Source: Acidobacteriota bacterium
GTDB taxonomy: Bacteria > Acidobacteriota > Vicinamibacteria > Vicinamibacterales > CAVVIG01
Direction: 5' to 3'
Assembly (NCBI GenBank): GCA_003222395.1
Contig: QHWB01000052.1
Coordinates: forward strand, 62,001 to 126,000
DNA: 64,000 nt
A program made the translations under genes and the position numbers. Shown piece by piece: positions 34,698 to 43,272 of the stretch (its first letter is position 1; the number at the start of each line of letters is the position of its first letter). Below the pieces are notes generated by a model. That model made no database searches. It was not told the origin of the DNA and worked only from the letters and a program-made list of their open reading frames with translations.

Positions 34698-35687
34698 ATC
34701 ACCGTCGTCATCACGGGCGCCTCGGCGGGCGTTGGCCGCGCGACGGCCCGCGCGTTCGCGCGGCGATACGGCGGCGATGCGGCAATCGGCCTCATCGCGC
34801 GCGGCGTCGACGGACTGGAGGCCGCGCGCCGCGAAGTCGAGCAGGAAGGAGGACGCGCCCTGGTCCTGCCGGTCGACGTCGCCGACGCGGCGCAAATCGA
34901 CGCGGCGGCCCAACGCGTCGAGCGTGAGCTCGGTCCCATCGACGTCTGGATCAACAACGCGATGGTGTCGGTGTTCTCGCCGGTCAAGGAGCTGCAGCCC
35001 GACGAAGTCAAGCGCGTCACCGAGGTGACGTATCTCGGCGTCGTCTACGGCACGCTCGCAGCGCTCGAACGGATGCTGCCGCGCGATCGCGGAACGATTG
35101 TGCAGGTCGGATCGGCGCTCGCGTACCGCGGCATCCCGCTCCAGGCGGCCTATTGCGGCGCGAAGCACGCGATACAGGGATTCACGGAATCGCTCCGCTG
35201 CGAGCTGCTTCACGACGGCAGCGGCGTTCACGTGACGATGGTGAACCTGCCGGCGATGAACACGCCGCAGTTCGACTGGGTGAAGAGCCGGCTGCCGCGC
35301 GCCCCGCAGCCGGTGCCGCCGATCTACCAGCCGGAAATCGCCGCGGATGCGATCGTGTGGGCGGCGGAGCATCGACGTCGTGAGCTGAGCGTCGGCATGA
35401 CGACCGTCGCGGTCATCTGGGGCAACAAGATCGCGGCGCCGCTCGGAGATCGCTATCTCGCACGCACCGGTTACGACGCGCAGCAGACGCACGAACCGGC
35501 CGATCCGACCCGGCCCGACAATCTGTGGCATCCACTGCCGGGGGACCACGGCGCGCACGGACGATTCGCCAGTCGGAGCACGACCCGCAGTCCGCAGACG
35601 TGGATCAACGAGCATCTTCCCGCGATCGCGATGGCGCTGGCCGGTGGCGCGCTGCTCTGGCGGGCGGCGGCATCGCGAAAAGCGTGA
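34695..35687 (+). CDS. Short-chain dehydrogenase/reductase with a C-terminal extension
   Basis: A 330-residue protein. The Rossmann part has VVITGASAGVGRATARAFAR (cofactor loop), INNAM, GSALAYRGIPLQAAYCGAKH with the catalytic Ser, Tyr and Lys (YCGAK), then PAMNTPQFDW. The C-terminal 80-100 residues go beyond the classical fold and end in a hydrophobic segment (IAMALAGGALLWRAAA), suggesting a membrane anchor. Substrate unknown. The start codon is supplied by repeat copy D. Confidence 0.88.
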   Translation: MITVVITGASAGVGRATARAFARRYGGDAAIGLIARGVDGLEAARREVEQEGGRALVLPVDVADAAQIDAAAQRVERELGPIDVWINNAMVSVFSPVKELQPDEVKRVTEVTYLGVVYGTLAALERMLPRDRGTIVQVGSALAYRGIPLQAAYCGAKHAIQGFTESLRCELLHDGSGVHVTMVNLPAMNTPQFDWVKSRLPRAPQPVPPIYQPEIAADAIVWAAEHRRRELSVGMTTVAVIWGNKIAAPLGDRYLARTGYDAQQTHEPADPTRPDNLWHPLPGDHGAHGRFASRSTTRSPQTWINEHLPAIAMALAGGALLWRAAASRKA

Positions 35688-35735
35688 CCGAGCGCTGAGC
35701 GGCGCGACCTGCGACCGCAACGACGAAGACGGAGG

Positions 35736-36539
35736 TCACGAAGAGGAAGATCTATCGATCGCCTTCGTCCAGATGTCGATGTGCTCCTTCGTCATCGGAC
35801 CGTACGGCTCTTCGCGTCCATCGCGGTACTTCAGACGATCGATATCGTGCAGGTACTGTTCGCGCGACAGCAGCGTGCCGTAGCAGACGTCGTTCTGCAG
35901 GTTCGGCCGACTGACGCTCAGCCGCCGGACCAGCTCCTCCATCACCCAGGCCGGTACGTTCTGGCGTTTGTCCGGATAGACGAATCCAAACAGAATCAGA
36001 TGGCTGAGCAGCACGCGCCAGTAATCGCCGAACCGCATCAACAGGCGCGGCCAGTCGAGCGACGGGCCCGTCTCGCGCAGGAGATGCAGGACGTCGGCCG
36101 CGTCGCATCGCTCGCGCTCCTGAATGAACGCCTTCGACCAGAGCATTTCCTCCACGGGGCACAGGCGCACGATCAGTCCGAGCACGTTCGTCCGCGGCGC
36201 GTGATCGAACCAGAGATCGTCGACCCGCGCCACGCCGTTGCCCGAGTTGAAGATGACGTCCATGAAGTGCTCGGCGGAATGGATCTTTCCGAGCCAGTGC
36301 GGAAACGGAATCTCCGTCCGATACCCGAGACGTTCGAACGCATCGAGCACGCGCGGGCAATCGTCTGGTTTGACGAACACGTCGATGTCCTTCGTCTCGC
36401 GCGGCACGTGCGAATAATGCGAAAAGGCGAACGCGCCGCCGACGAGGAACGGAATCCCCGTGTCCTGCAGCTGTCGCAGCGCGTTGATGTAAAACTCGGC
36501 CGCGGGGTCGTGGATGGCTCTCGCAGTCGATGTTTCCAT
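35736..36539 (-). CDS. Nucleotidyltransferase-like protein
   Basis: A 267-residue protein with a minimal nucleotidyltransferase-type core: FLVGGAFAFSHYSHVPRETK followed by DIDVFVKPDD, in the style of AbiEii or DUF6036 proteins, then a helical C-terminal half. The ATG at 36539 has GAGG about ten bases upstream, and the gene starts 7 bp after the phosphoesterase stop, so the two are probably co-transcribed. No toxin-antitoxin partner is evident. Function unknown. Confidence 0.7.
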   Translation of the reverse strand: METSTARAIHDPAAEFYINALRQLQDTGIPFLVGGAFAFSHYSHVPRETKDIDVFVKPDDCPRVLDAFERLGYRTEIPFPHWLGKIHSAEHFMDVIFNSGNGVARVDDLWFDHAPRTNVLGLIVRLCPVEEMLWSKAFIQERERCDAADVLHLLRETGPSLDWPRLLMRFGDYWRVLLSHLILFGFVYPDKRQNVPAWVMEELVRRLSVSRPNLQNDVCYGTLLSREQYLHDIDRLKYRDGREEPYGPMTKEHIDIWTKAIDRSSSS

Positions 36540-36546
36540 GGAGTCC

Positions 36547-37380
36547 TCAGGACGCGATGGCGTCCGATGCGCGGCGGCGCGGGCGAGCGGCGACCAGCTC
36601 GCGCTGCGGTGTGGAGTGGGCCGGCGCGGTTTCGCCGCTCGTCTGCTGCGTGACCGGCACCTCGAACACACGGAACGGCGGACGATCGGCGAACGTTCGC
36701 GTGAGCAGCGGCATCGACACGTTGTACACCGGAACGCCAAGCTTCGTTTTCCCCTCGAGCTGGCCGCGGTGCGCGTGTCCGTGGAAGACGAGCGAGACGG
36801 GATAGCGGCCGATCGGCTCCTCCAGCCGGCTCGATCCGAGAAACGGATAGATTTCGAGCGGCTCGCCTTCGACGGTTGCGGCGATCGGCGAATAATGCAG
36901 GAGGACGACCGGATTCTGCGCGCGCAGCCGGCCCAGCGCCGCCTCGAGCTTGAGGGCTTCGTCGACCGCCTCGCGGACGAATTGCTTGATGATGGGCTCG
37001 CCCCAGGGTCCGAGCGCCCGCTGCCCGAACCCGCCGCCGAATCCTTTCACACCGGCGATGCCGACGCCCTTGAGCTCGCACGCGTCGCCGTCAAGCAGCG
37101 CGATCCCCGCGTCGGTCAGAATCTTGGCGATGTCCTCCGACTTTGCCGATTCGAGGTCGTGGTTGCCGAGAACCGCCGCAATCGGCACGCGCAGCGACGC
37201 CACTTCCTTCGCCAGCACGCGCGCTTCGTCGGGCAGCCCGGAGTCGGTGAGATCGCCGGCGAGCAGCAGGATGTCGGCCGATTCACCGATACGGGCAAAG
37301 AGCGCCTGAAATGCTCCTTGCGACGTCTTCGTGCAGTGCAGATCCGCGAGCGCCGCCAGGCGCACGACGGTCCCAGCCAT
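36547..37380 (-). CDS. Calcineurin-type metallophosphoesterase
   Basis: A 277-residue protein with metal-site motifs ALADLHC (DxH), LLLAGDLTDSG (GDxxD), AVLGNHD (GNHD) and SLVFHGHAHRGQ (GHxH), all complete. The start is ATG at 37380; the frame is open upstream, but the family N-terminus begins here. It is cytoplasmic with no signal peptide. Substrate unknown. It is divergent from the histidine kinase gene across 64 bp. Confidence 0.85.
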   Translation of the reverse strand: MAGTVVRLAALADLHCTKTSQGAFQALFARIGESADILLLAGDLTDSGLPDEARVLAKEVASLRVPIAAVLGNHDLESAKSEDIAKILTDAGIALLDGDACELKGVGIAGVKGFGGGFGQRALGPWGEPIIKQFVREAVDEALKLEAALGRLRAQNPVVLLHYSPIAATVEGEPLEIYPFLGSSRLEEPIGRYPVSLVFHGHAHRGQLEGKTKLGVPVYNVSMPLLTRTFADRPPFRVFEVPVTQQTSGETAPAHSTPQRELVAARPRRRASDAIAS

Positions 37381-37444
37381 ATTTCGGTTATTTAGTTCAA
37401 GACTTACGCCAGAACAGCCGACCGGTTGAGCTCTTTCGGGCGAC

Positions 37445-38845
37445 GTGCTTGCAACGGACGTTGGCATGCCCGGACGCGTGGGGCCGCAGCTCGGTCGCGT
37501 GGTGATCCTGCCGTTCGCCACTATCGGAGTCATCGCCGCGGTGCTCGTGTGGGCCGTCGAGCACGCGCCCTCCGTGCTGCTCATGATCTCCATCGTCTTC
37601 GGTAGCATCACCATCGGCGTCGTCGTCGCCCGGAAGGTGCGGGCAAACATCGAGAGGCTTGCGGAGCACTACGAGTCGATGCTGCAGCTGGCGGAAGACC
37701 AATCGCGTCAGGCCGATGCCGCCAACCGGATGAAGGACGAATTCCTCGCGACGCTCTCCCACGAGCTTCGAACGCCGCTCAATTCCGTGCTCGGCTGGGC
37801 GCGGCTGCTCGCGAGCGGGAAGCTCGACTCGTCGCAGACGGCGAAGGCTATCCAGGCAATCGAACGCGCCGGCTGGGCGCAGTCGCGCCTCATCGAAGAC
37901 CTGCTCGACATCTCGCGGATTGTCGCGGGCAAGCTGCAGATCAATACGCGGCCGACGACGGTGCAGCCGCTGGTGGAAGCCGCGGTCGACTCACTGCGTC
38001 CGGCCGCCGAGGCGAAGCACATTACGGTCACCCTGTCGCTCGATCCGAACGCCGGCGCGGTCACGGTCGATCCCGATCGGGTCCAGCAAGTGGTCTGGAA
38101 CCTCGTATCGAACGCTATCAAGTTCACGCACACCGACGGCCACGTGGAGGTCGCCGCGGGCGTTCACGACGGTGAGCTCGTCATCACCGTCGACGACGAC
38201 GGGATCGGGTTCCCGCCGGAAGTAGCGATGCATCTGTTCGAGCGCTTTCGCCAGGGCGACAGCAGCACGACGCGGGCCTACGGCGGCCTCGGTCTCGGCC
38301 TCGGCATCGTGCGCCATGTGGTCGAGCTCCATGGCGGAACCGTGACGGCGTCGAGCGCCGGCGAGAACGCGGGCTCGCATTTCGAGATTCGCATGCCGGT
38401 GAAACCGGCGAACATGCCGGCCATCGCGGCGCCATTTCCGCAGCCGCAGCCGCCGTCGCTGCGCGGCGTCTCGGTGCTCGTCGTCGACGACGATCCGCAG
38501 GCGCTCGAATTCGTGCGGTCGGCGCTCGAGCAGAGCGGCGCGATCGTCGTGACCGCCGGGTCGGTTCGCGAAGCCGAGGCGCGCTTCAGCCGCGAGCCGA
38601 CTGACGTAGTGCTGAGCGATCTGATGATGCCTGGTGAAGACGGCTGGCAGCTGATCCGCGCGATTCGGAAGCTCGACGAAGCGAGAGGATGCCGCACGCC
38701 GGCGGCGGCGTTGACAGCGCTGGCGCGCGCTGAAGATCGGCGCCGCGCGCTCAACGCGGGGTATCAGATGCACGTCGCCAAGCCGATCGATCCCGGCGAG
38801 CTGATTTCAACAGTGGAGCACCTGGCGCATGCCCGCGTCCACTGA
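37445..38845 (+). CDS. Hybrid histidine kinase with receiver domain
   Basis: A 466-residue sensor with two N-terminal membrane helices (about 18-37 and 44-62) and almost no periplasmic loop. HisKA follows with FLATLSHELRTPLNSVLGWA (phospho-His106), then HATPase_c with VVWNLVSNAIKFTH and GGLGLGLGIVRHVVELHGG. The C-terminal receiver (about 345-460) has VLVVDDDPQ and LSDLMMPGEDGW. Start GTG at 37445 or ATG at 37466. Two single-domain response regulators follow, suggesting a phosphorelay. Confidence 0.92.
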   Translation: MLATDVGMPGRVGPQLGRVVILPFATIGVIAAVLVWAVEHAPSVLLMISIVFGSITIGVVVARKVRANIERLAEHYESMLQLAEDQSRQADAANRMKDEFLATLSHELRTPLNSVLGWARLLASGKLDSSQTAKAIQAIERAGWAQSRLIEDLLDISRIVAGKLQINTRPTTVQPLVEAAVDSLRPAAEAKHITVTLSLDPNAGAVTVDPDRVQQVVWNLVSNAIKFTHTDGHVEVAAGVHDGELVITVDDDGIGFPPEVAMHLFERFRQGDSSTTRAYGGLGLGLGIVRHVVELHGGTVTASSAGENAGSHFEIRMPVKPANMPAIAAPFPQPQPPSLRGVSVLVVDDDPQALEFVRSALEQSGAIVVTAGSVREAEARFSREPTDVVLSDLMMPGEDGWQLIRAIRKLDEARGCRTPAAALTALARAEDRRRALNAGYQMHVAKPIDPGELISTVEHLAHARVH

Positions 38846-39269
38846 AAGGGCGACGGGCCATCGGTGTTCGGTGCTCGTCATCGACGATGATGCAGACGTG
38901 TGCGAGATGCTGCGCGTCGCGCTGACGGGTGACGGCTACGACGTGGCGGCCGCGGCCAACGGACGTGAAGCCCTCATGTATCTCCGATCGCATGCAGAGA
39001 CGTGCATGATCGTGCTCGATCTGATGCTGCCGCAGATGGACGGCACGAACTTTCGCGCGGCGCAGCTCCGCGATCGATCGCTTGCGTGGATTCCACTCGT
39101 CGTCATGTCCGGCGGCGTCGACGCGGGCCGGCGGGCCCGCGAGCTCGGCGCACGGCGATTCGTACGAAAGCCGCTGGACCTCGACGAGATTCGGCTGGCA
39201 TTGCGGCACATCGGCTGCTCTCACTCCTGGCCGCGCGTACACGCGAGCAACAATCCCGCGAGCCGATGA
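38829..39269 (+). CDS. Single-domain response regulator
   Basis: A 146-residue receiver with no output domain. The acidic pocket DDD is in VLVIDDDADVCEM, the phospho-acceptor Asp in LDLMLPQMDG and the conserved Lys in RFVRKPLDLDE. Its ATG overlaps the end of the hybrid kinase gene by 17 bp. It probably passes or drains phosphate in the same relay. Confidence 0.9.
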   Translation: MPASTERATGHRCSVLVIDDDADVCEMLRVALTGDGYDVAAAANGREALMYLRSHAETCMIVLDLMLPQMDGTNFRAAQLRDRSLAWIPLVVMSGGVDAGRRARELGARRFVRKPLDLDEIRLALRHIGCSHSWPRVHASNNPASR

Positions 39270-39309
39270 GCGTGTTCGCAAATTTTCCGGTCCGGTATCA
39301 TCGAAATGA

Positions 39310-39684
39310 ATGGCTCAGCCGCTCGTGCTGATCGTCGAGGACAATCCCGAGACGCGGCACTTCTACGGGGAATGTTTCGCGCGCGGCGGTTTTTCCACGA
39401 AGGAGGCGCACAACGGTCATCAGGCGCTTGCGATGGCGCTCGCCCTCCCTCCGCCGGACGTCATCGTCACCGACATCGCCGTACCTGGTCTCGATGGCAT
39501 CGAGCTCTGCCGCCGACTGCGCGCGGATGCGCGCACGCGTTCGATTCCGGTTCTCGCGATCACCGGCTACGAAGATCGCCAGTATCCGGATCGGATCCTT
39601 GCGGCCGGCGCGGATCAGGTGCTGATCAAGCCATGCGAACCGGCAGTGCTGGTCAATGAGGTCCGCCGTTTGCTTTCGAAGTAA
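39310..39684 (+). CDS. Single-domain response regulator
   Basis: A 124-residue receiver: LIVEDNPETRHFYGE, phospho-Asp in VTDIAVPGLDG, and Lys in VLIKPCEPAVL. No DNA-binding domain. It begins 40 bp after the previous receiver gene and may be a further acceptor of the hybrid kinase. Confidence 0.9.
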   Translation: MAQPLVLIVEDNPETRHFYGECFARGGFSTKEAHNGHQALAMALALPPPDVIVTDIAVPGLDGIELCRRLRADARTRSIPVLAITGYEDRQYPDRILAAGADQVLIKPCEPAVLVNEVRRLLSK

Positions 39685-39699
39685 TTGAGGAGGTGCGCC

Positions 39700-39855
39700 G
39701 TGGGTCTACTGCTGGCGCTCGTGATCGCGTTGGTGATTCTGTCGCTGCCGACCTGGCCGTACTCAGCCGCGTGGGGATACTACCCGAGCAGCGGGCTCGG
39801 CATCCTGCTTCTCGTGCTGCTCATCGTGCTGCTTGTCCGGCCACGGCGTGTTTGA
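39700..39855 (+). CDS. DUF3309-type small membrane protein
   Basis: A 51-residue protein with two membrane helices around the motif PTWPYSAAWGYYPSSGLGIL, the signature of DUF3309 proteins. The start is GTG at 39700, preceded by a strong Shine-Dalgarno sequence (GAGGAGG). It follows the receiver gene by 15 bp. The last 35 bp overlap the convergent glycosyltransferase-like gene. Function unknown. Confidence 0.85.
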   Translation: MGLLLALVIALVILSLPTWPYSAAWGYYPSSGLGILLLVLLIVLLVRPRRV

Positions 39856-40693
39856 CGCGGCGTCGATAACGCCAGCGCGCTCTGGCGCACCGGCCCGCGT
39901 GCCAGAGCGCGGCGGCGACCGTCGGCCGCCAGACGAACGATTCGCGCAGCAGCGCCCGCTCCTCCGCCTCTGATGCGCCGCGTTTGCGCGCGCGGACGAG
40001 GGCATCCCAGTACTTCACCCACAGCGAAAAATATGGCGCGTCGAGCGCCGCAAGATAGTGGTTGTAGTCCGCGTGCGCGCCGAACGGATGGTTCGGGTGG
40101 TCTTCGTGGCGGATCTCGCCGTCGCGATTGCAGATGATTCCGTCGCCGTGGCACATCATGACGGCCGTGAAGACGACGTCGAAGCACGGTTCGCCGAGGA
40201 TGTAGGGGCGGAAACGCGCGCGGTTCCGGCGCCACCACGCCGCGTCGTACGCCAGCATGTCGATGCCCTGCAGCGTCAGGCCGATGGAGCGGCCGCTCTC
40301 GTCCAGGTTCATCCGCGAGAACGCGTACGTCTGTTTTCCGCCGGAGAGGATGCGATCGATCGCGCGCTCGGTCACGACGATGTCGCCGTTGAACAGCGCA
40401 AAGTAGCGGAGGCCGCGCGCCGCGGCTGCATCGGCGAGGGCGTCCAGCATCTCCGGCACGATCGGCTTGCACCGGCCCGGCAGACCGCTCACGCGGCGCG
40501 CGTCCTCGGTCAGCACCGCAAGCGTCTCGACGCCCGGCCGCTCGCATACTTCTTCCCCGGCGCCGGGGCGCCACTGCAGGTTCACCGGTGCGGCGCCACG
40601 CAGGGAGACGAGCGCGTCGGCCGCCTGCTGCTGGCGGCGCATCGCGTCGGCCGCGCCGCGATAGAACTGCGTGCCGAGAAGGACGGTGCTCAC
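39821..40693 (-). CDS. Putative GT-A-like glycosyltransferase of unknown specificity
   Basis: A 290-residue soluble protein that starts at GTG 40693 with STVLLGTQFYRG. It has FALFNGDIVVTERAID (a DxD-like position), SRMNLDESG, and FRPYILGEPCFDVVFTAVMM followed by CHGDG. This looks like a nucleotide-sugar transferase fold, but no CAZy family is claimed. A His-rich segment (RHEDHPNHPF) follows. The frame is open upstream; this start fits the beginning of the conserved fold. Confidence 0.6.
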   Translation of the reverse strand: MSTVLLGTQFYRGAADAMRRQQQAADALVSLRGAAPVNLQWRPGAGEEVCERPGVETLAVLTEDARRVSGLPGRCKPIVPEMLDALADAAAARGLRYFALFNGDIVVTERAIDRILSGGKQTYAFSRMNLDESGRSIGLTLQGIDMLAYDAAWWRRNRARFRPYILGEPCFDVVFTAVMMCHGDGIICNRDGEIRHEDHPNHPFGAHADYNHYLAALDAPYFSLWVKYWDALVRARKRGASEAEERALLRESFVWRPTVAAALWHAGRCARARWRYRRRVKHAVAGQAAR

Positions 40694-40758
40694 TGCAGCA
40701 GGGTATCGGCGCCGCGGGCGCGGTTCTGCAGACGTGTGAAAAACCGGCGGTGCACCAA

Positions 40759-41832
40759 TCAGGAAGACGGCGTCGGAAACACCAACTTCAACACCGGATC
40801 GGCGGTGAACATGCAGCGCGCGTTGTGTCCACACAACGGCACCACCGTCGTCGTGTGATGCGCGCCGAGCTTCTCGTTCACGTACCTGCCGAACGCCTGT
40901 CCGCGCGCGAGCCGATTCGGCCCCTGCGCCATCGCCGGGCACGACGAATCGAACCCGGCGAGCGGCAGCGTGTCGTATTCCCCGACGAGATACGTCGTCG
41001 GTCGCGAGACGAGCTGCTGCTTCAGCTGGTCGTCGGTGAGACGCGAGGCGTACCCGCCGCTGCGGTTCTGCAGGCCGTACGGCCACTTGTCGTAGGCCGT
41101 GCAGTTGCGTGCGTCGCCGAACGGACGGAACTCGTTCGCTCCGGCGGCGCTCGCGGCGGGACGCGTGGGATCGAGATACGCGTAGCTCGAAGGATTCGCA
41201 ACGACGTACGCGATCGGGACGCCGATCGTCTCGTGCAGCGTGTTCGCCATCTCGTATCTGTTCGTGAACTGGCCGCCGGCTGAATGACCCGAGACGACGA
41301 TCGCGCGCAGGTTCGGGAAGACCGCCCTGGCTGCGACCTTCTTCAGGATCTCGTCCATGAAGTCGTACGACGTGAGCTTGCCGTCTCTGTACGAGACGTC
41401 CGCGGCGCCGCCGGAGCGCCAGCTGTCGCCGTTGCACGGCCAGCTGACCTCGTTCGGCGCGAGCTTGTCCTGGCAGCCGCGGTCGCTCGACGCGAAGCGC
41501 GGCGAGATGACAATCGTGTTCTCCAGTGCATCGGCGAGGAACGCCGCGGCCAGCGCGGTGCGGAAGTAATTGTCCGCGTCGCGGCCGGCGCCGTGGACGA
41601 GGACGAACGCCCGCGTGATCCTGTCGTTCCTCTGATCGAGCGCGAACGTGCGATAGAACATCGATCGCGCCGGTCCGCCGCCGAACGTGATCCACTCGGT
41701 GCATTCCGTCTTCGCGGAGATGCACGGTCGGAGCGGCTGCGCCGGCTGCCCTTCCACGAGCGCAGGCTCAGCGACGCGAAGGGCGAGGACGACGGCGGCC
41801 GTGACCGTCAGCGCGCGAATCAGGTATCGCAT
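40759..41832 (-). CDS. Secreted alpha/beta hydrolase
   Basis: A 357-residue protein with a signal peptide (residues 1-28, YLIRALTVTAAVVLALR) and an alpha/beta hydrolase core: FVLVHGAGRDADNYF, the nucleophile elbow VVSGHSAGGQFTNRYE and a late CGHNARCMF with the likely catalytic His. Several cysteine pairs suggest disulfides. Substrate unknown. It is divergent from the transhydrogenase gene with 31 bp between the start codons. Confidence 0.82.
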   Translation of the reverse strand: MRYLIRALTVTAAVVLALRVAEPALVEGQPAQPLRPCISAKTECTEWITFGGGPARSMFYRTFALDQRNDRITRAFVLVHGAGRDADNYFRTALAAAFLADALENTIVISPRFASSDRGCQDKLAPNEVSWPCNGDSWRSGGAADVSYRDGKLTSYDFMDEILKKVAARAVFPNLRAIVVSGHSAGGQFTNRYEMANTLHETIGVPIAYVVANPSSYAYLDPTRPAASAAGANEFRPFGDARNCTAYDKWPYGLQNRSGGYASRLTDDQLKQQLVSRPTTYLVGEYDTLPLAGFDSSCPAMAQGPNRLARGQAFGRYVNEKLGAHHTTTVVPLCGHNARCMFTADPVLKLVFPTPSS

Positions 41833-41863
41833 GACGCTGACGTATACAATGTCGCGCCTGACC

Positions 41864-43150
41864 ATGTCCACAGCAAACGAATACGCATTCGAGATGGCCG
41901 TGTCGAGCGTGCGCTTCGGCGTCGGCGTGACGCGCGAGGTCGGCATGGACCTCGCCGACCTCGGCGCGCGCCGCGTGATGGTGATTACCGATCCCGTCGT
42001 CGGCCGGTTGGCGCCCGCCCGGACGGTGATGGAATCGCTCGAGGCGAACCGCGTGCCGGCGGTTCTCTACGATCGCGTGCGCGTCGAGCCGACCGACGAG
42101 TCGTTTCTCGATGCGACCGCGTTCGCGAAGGATGGTGGTTACGACGCGTTCGTGGCCGTCGGCGGCGGATCGACGATCGACACCGCGAAAGCCGTCAACT
42201 TGTACACGACGTATCCGCCCGACGATTTTCTCGACTACGTCAACCCGCCGATCGGCAAGGGACTGCCGGTTCCGGGTCCGCTGAAGCCGCTGATGGCCAT
42301 CCCGACGACGGCGGGCACCGGCAGCGAAACGACGGGCGTGAGCATCTTCGATCTGACGAAGATGCACGCGAAGACCGGCATCGCGAATCGCCGGCTCAAG
42401 CCGACGCTCGGCTATCTCGATCCCGAGAACACGCGCACGATGCCGCCCGAAGTCGCCGCGTCGACCGGCCTCGACATCCTGAGCCACGCCGTCGAGTCCT
42501 ATACCGCGATGCCGTTCACCGATCGTCTCCGTCCCGACCGCCCGGCGATGCGTCCCGCCTATCAGGGCTCGAATCCGATCAGCGACGTGTGGTCGATGCA
42601 GGCGCTGCGCATGGTCTCGCGGTATCTCGTGCGCGCCGTCGACGATCCGGCCGACGACCAGGCGCGTGCGCAAATGCTGCTGGCGGCTTCGTACGCCGGC
42701 CTCGGCTTCGGCAACGCCGGCGTCCACCTGCCGCACGGGATGTCATATCCGGTATCGGGCGGCGTGCGGGGCTATCGCGCGCCCGGCTACGACGTCGATC
42801 ACCCGCTCGTGCCGCACGGCGTCTCGGTCATCCTCAACGCGCCGCCGGTCTTCCGGTTCACGGCCGAATCGCATCCCAACCGGCATCTGCAGGCCGCAGA
42901 AGCGCTCGGCGCCGACGTCTCGCGCGCGCGCGCCGCGGACGCGGGAGAGATCCTCGCCGACCGCATCACCTGGTTCATGCAGCGGCTGCGGACGCCCAAC
43001 GGGCTGCGCGCGATCGGCTACACCTCGTCGGACATTCCGGCGCTCGTCGAAGGCACGCTGCCGCAGCACCGCGTGACGAAGCTGTCGCCGCGTCCGGCCG
43101 GCCCCGAAGAGCTGGGCCGGCTGTTCGAGGACGCGATGGTCGCGTGGTGA
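41864..43150 (+). CDS. Hydroxyacid-oxoacid transhydrogenase (iron-containing alcohol dehydrogenase family)
   Basis: A 428-residue group III Fe-dependent dehydrogenase that closely follows mitochondrial ADHFE1. It shares YAFEMAVSSVRFGVGVTREV, VRVEPTDESF, VAVGGGSTIDTAKAVNLY, IPTTAGTGSETTGVSIFDLT, RPAYQGSNPISDVW and HLPHGMSYPVSG. ADHFE1 moves hydride from gamma-hydroxybutyrate to 2-oxoglutarate without free NAD. Metal-site His residues are present (ILSHAVE, HLPHGMS). Start ATG at 41864; an in-frame ATG at 41849 is possible. Confidence 0.88.
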   Translation: MSTANEYAFEMAVSSVRFGVGVTREVGMDLADLGARRVMVITDPVVGRLAPARTVMESLEANRVPAVLYDRVRVEPTDESFLDATAFAKDGGYDAFVAVGGGSTIDTAKAVNLYTTYPPDDFLDYVNPPIGKGLPVPGPLKPLMAIPTTAGTGSETTGVSIFDLTKMHAKTGIANRRLKPTLGYLDPENTRTMPPEVAASTGLDILSHAVESYTAMPFTDRLRPDRPAMRPAYQGSNPISDVWSMQALRMVSRYLVRAVDDPADDQARAQMLLAASYAGLGFGNAGVHLPHGMSYPVSGGVRGYRAPGYDVDHPLVPHGVSVILNAPPVFRFTAESHPNRHLQAAEALGADVSRARAADAGEILADRITWFMQRLRTPNGLRAIGYTSSDIPALVEGTLPQHRVTKLSPRPAGPEELGRLFEDAMVAW

Positions 43151-43152
43151 CG

Positions 43153-43224
43153 ACGGTCGTCAGTCGTCAGTCCTCGGTCCGGAGTCGTCAGTCGTCAGCA
43201 GATGACTGATGACTGATGACTGAC
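43153..43224. repeat. Heptamer array (GTCGTCA and GATGACT units)
   Basis: Iterated 7-bp units such as GTCGTCAGTCGTCAG and GATGACTGATGACTGATGAC fill the space between the transhydrogenase stop and the toxin-antitoxin promoter. Same style of array as at 9.1 and 9.9 kb but a different unit. Confidence 0.8.
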
Positions 43225-43265
43225 TTGACTTCCTGCTCAGGAGTGATTATGCTCCTGTTCAGGAG
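43225..43265 (+). promoter_or_regulatory. Promoter with two palindromic operators upstream of the Xre/RES pair
   Basis: A -35-like TTGACT (43225-43230) and -10-like TATGCT (43248-43253) are 17 bp apart. Two palindromes, TCCTGCTCAGGA (43231-43242) and CTCCTGTTCAGGAG (43252-43265), are centred 22 bp apart, about two helical turns. The first lies between the promoter boxes, and the second covers the start region and the AGGAG ribosome-binding site. This is the arrangement expected for autorepression by the antitoxin or the toxin-antitoxin complex. Confidence 0.7.
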
Positions 43266-43272
43266 TCCACAT

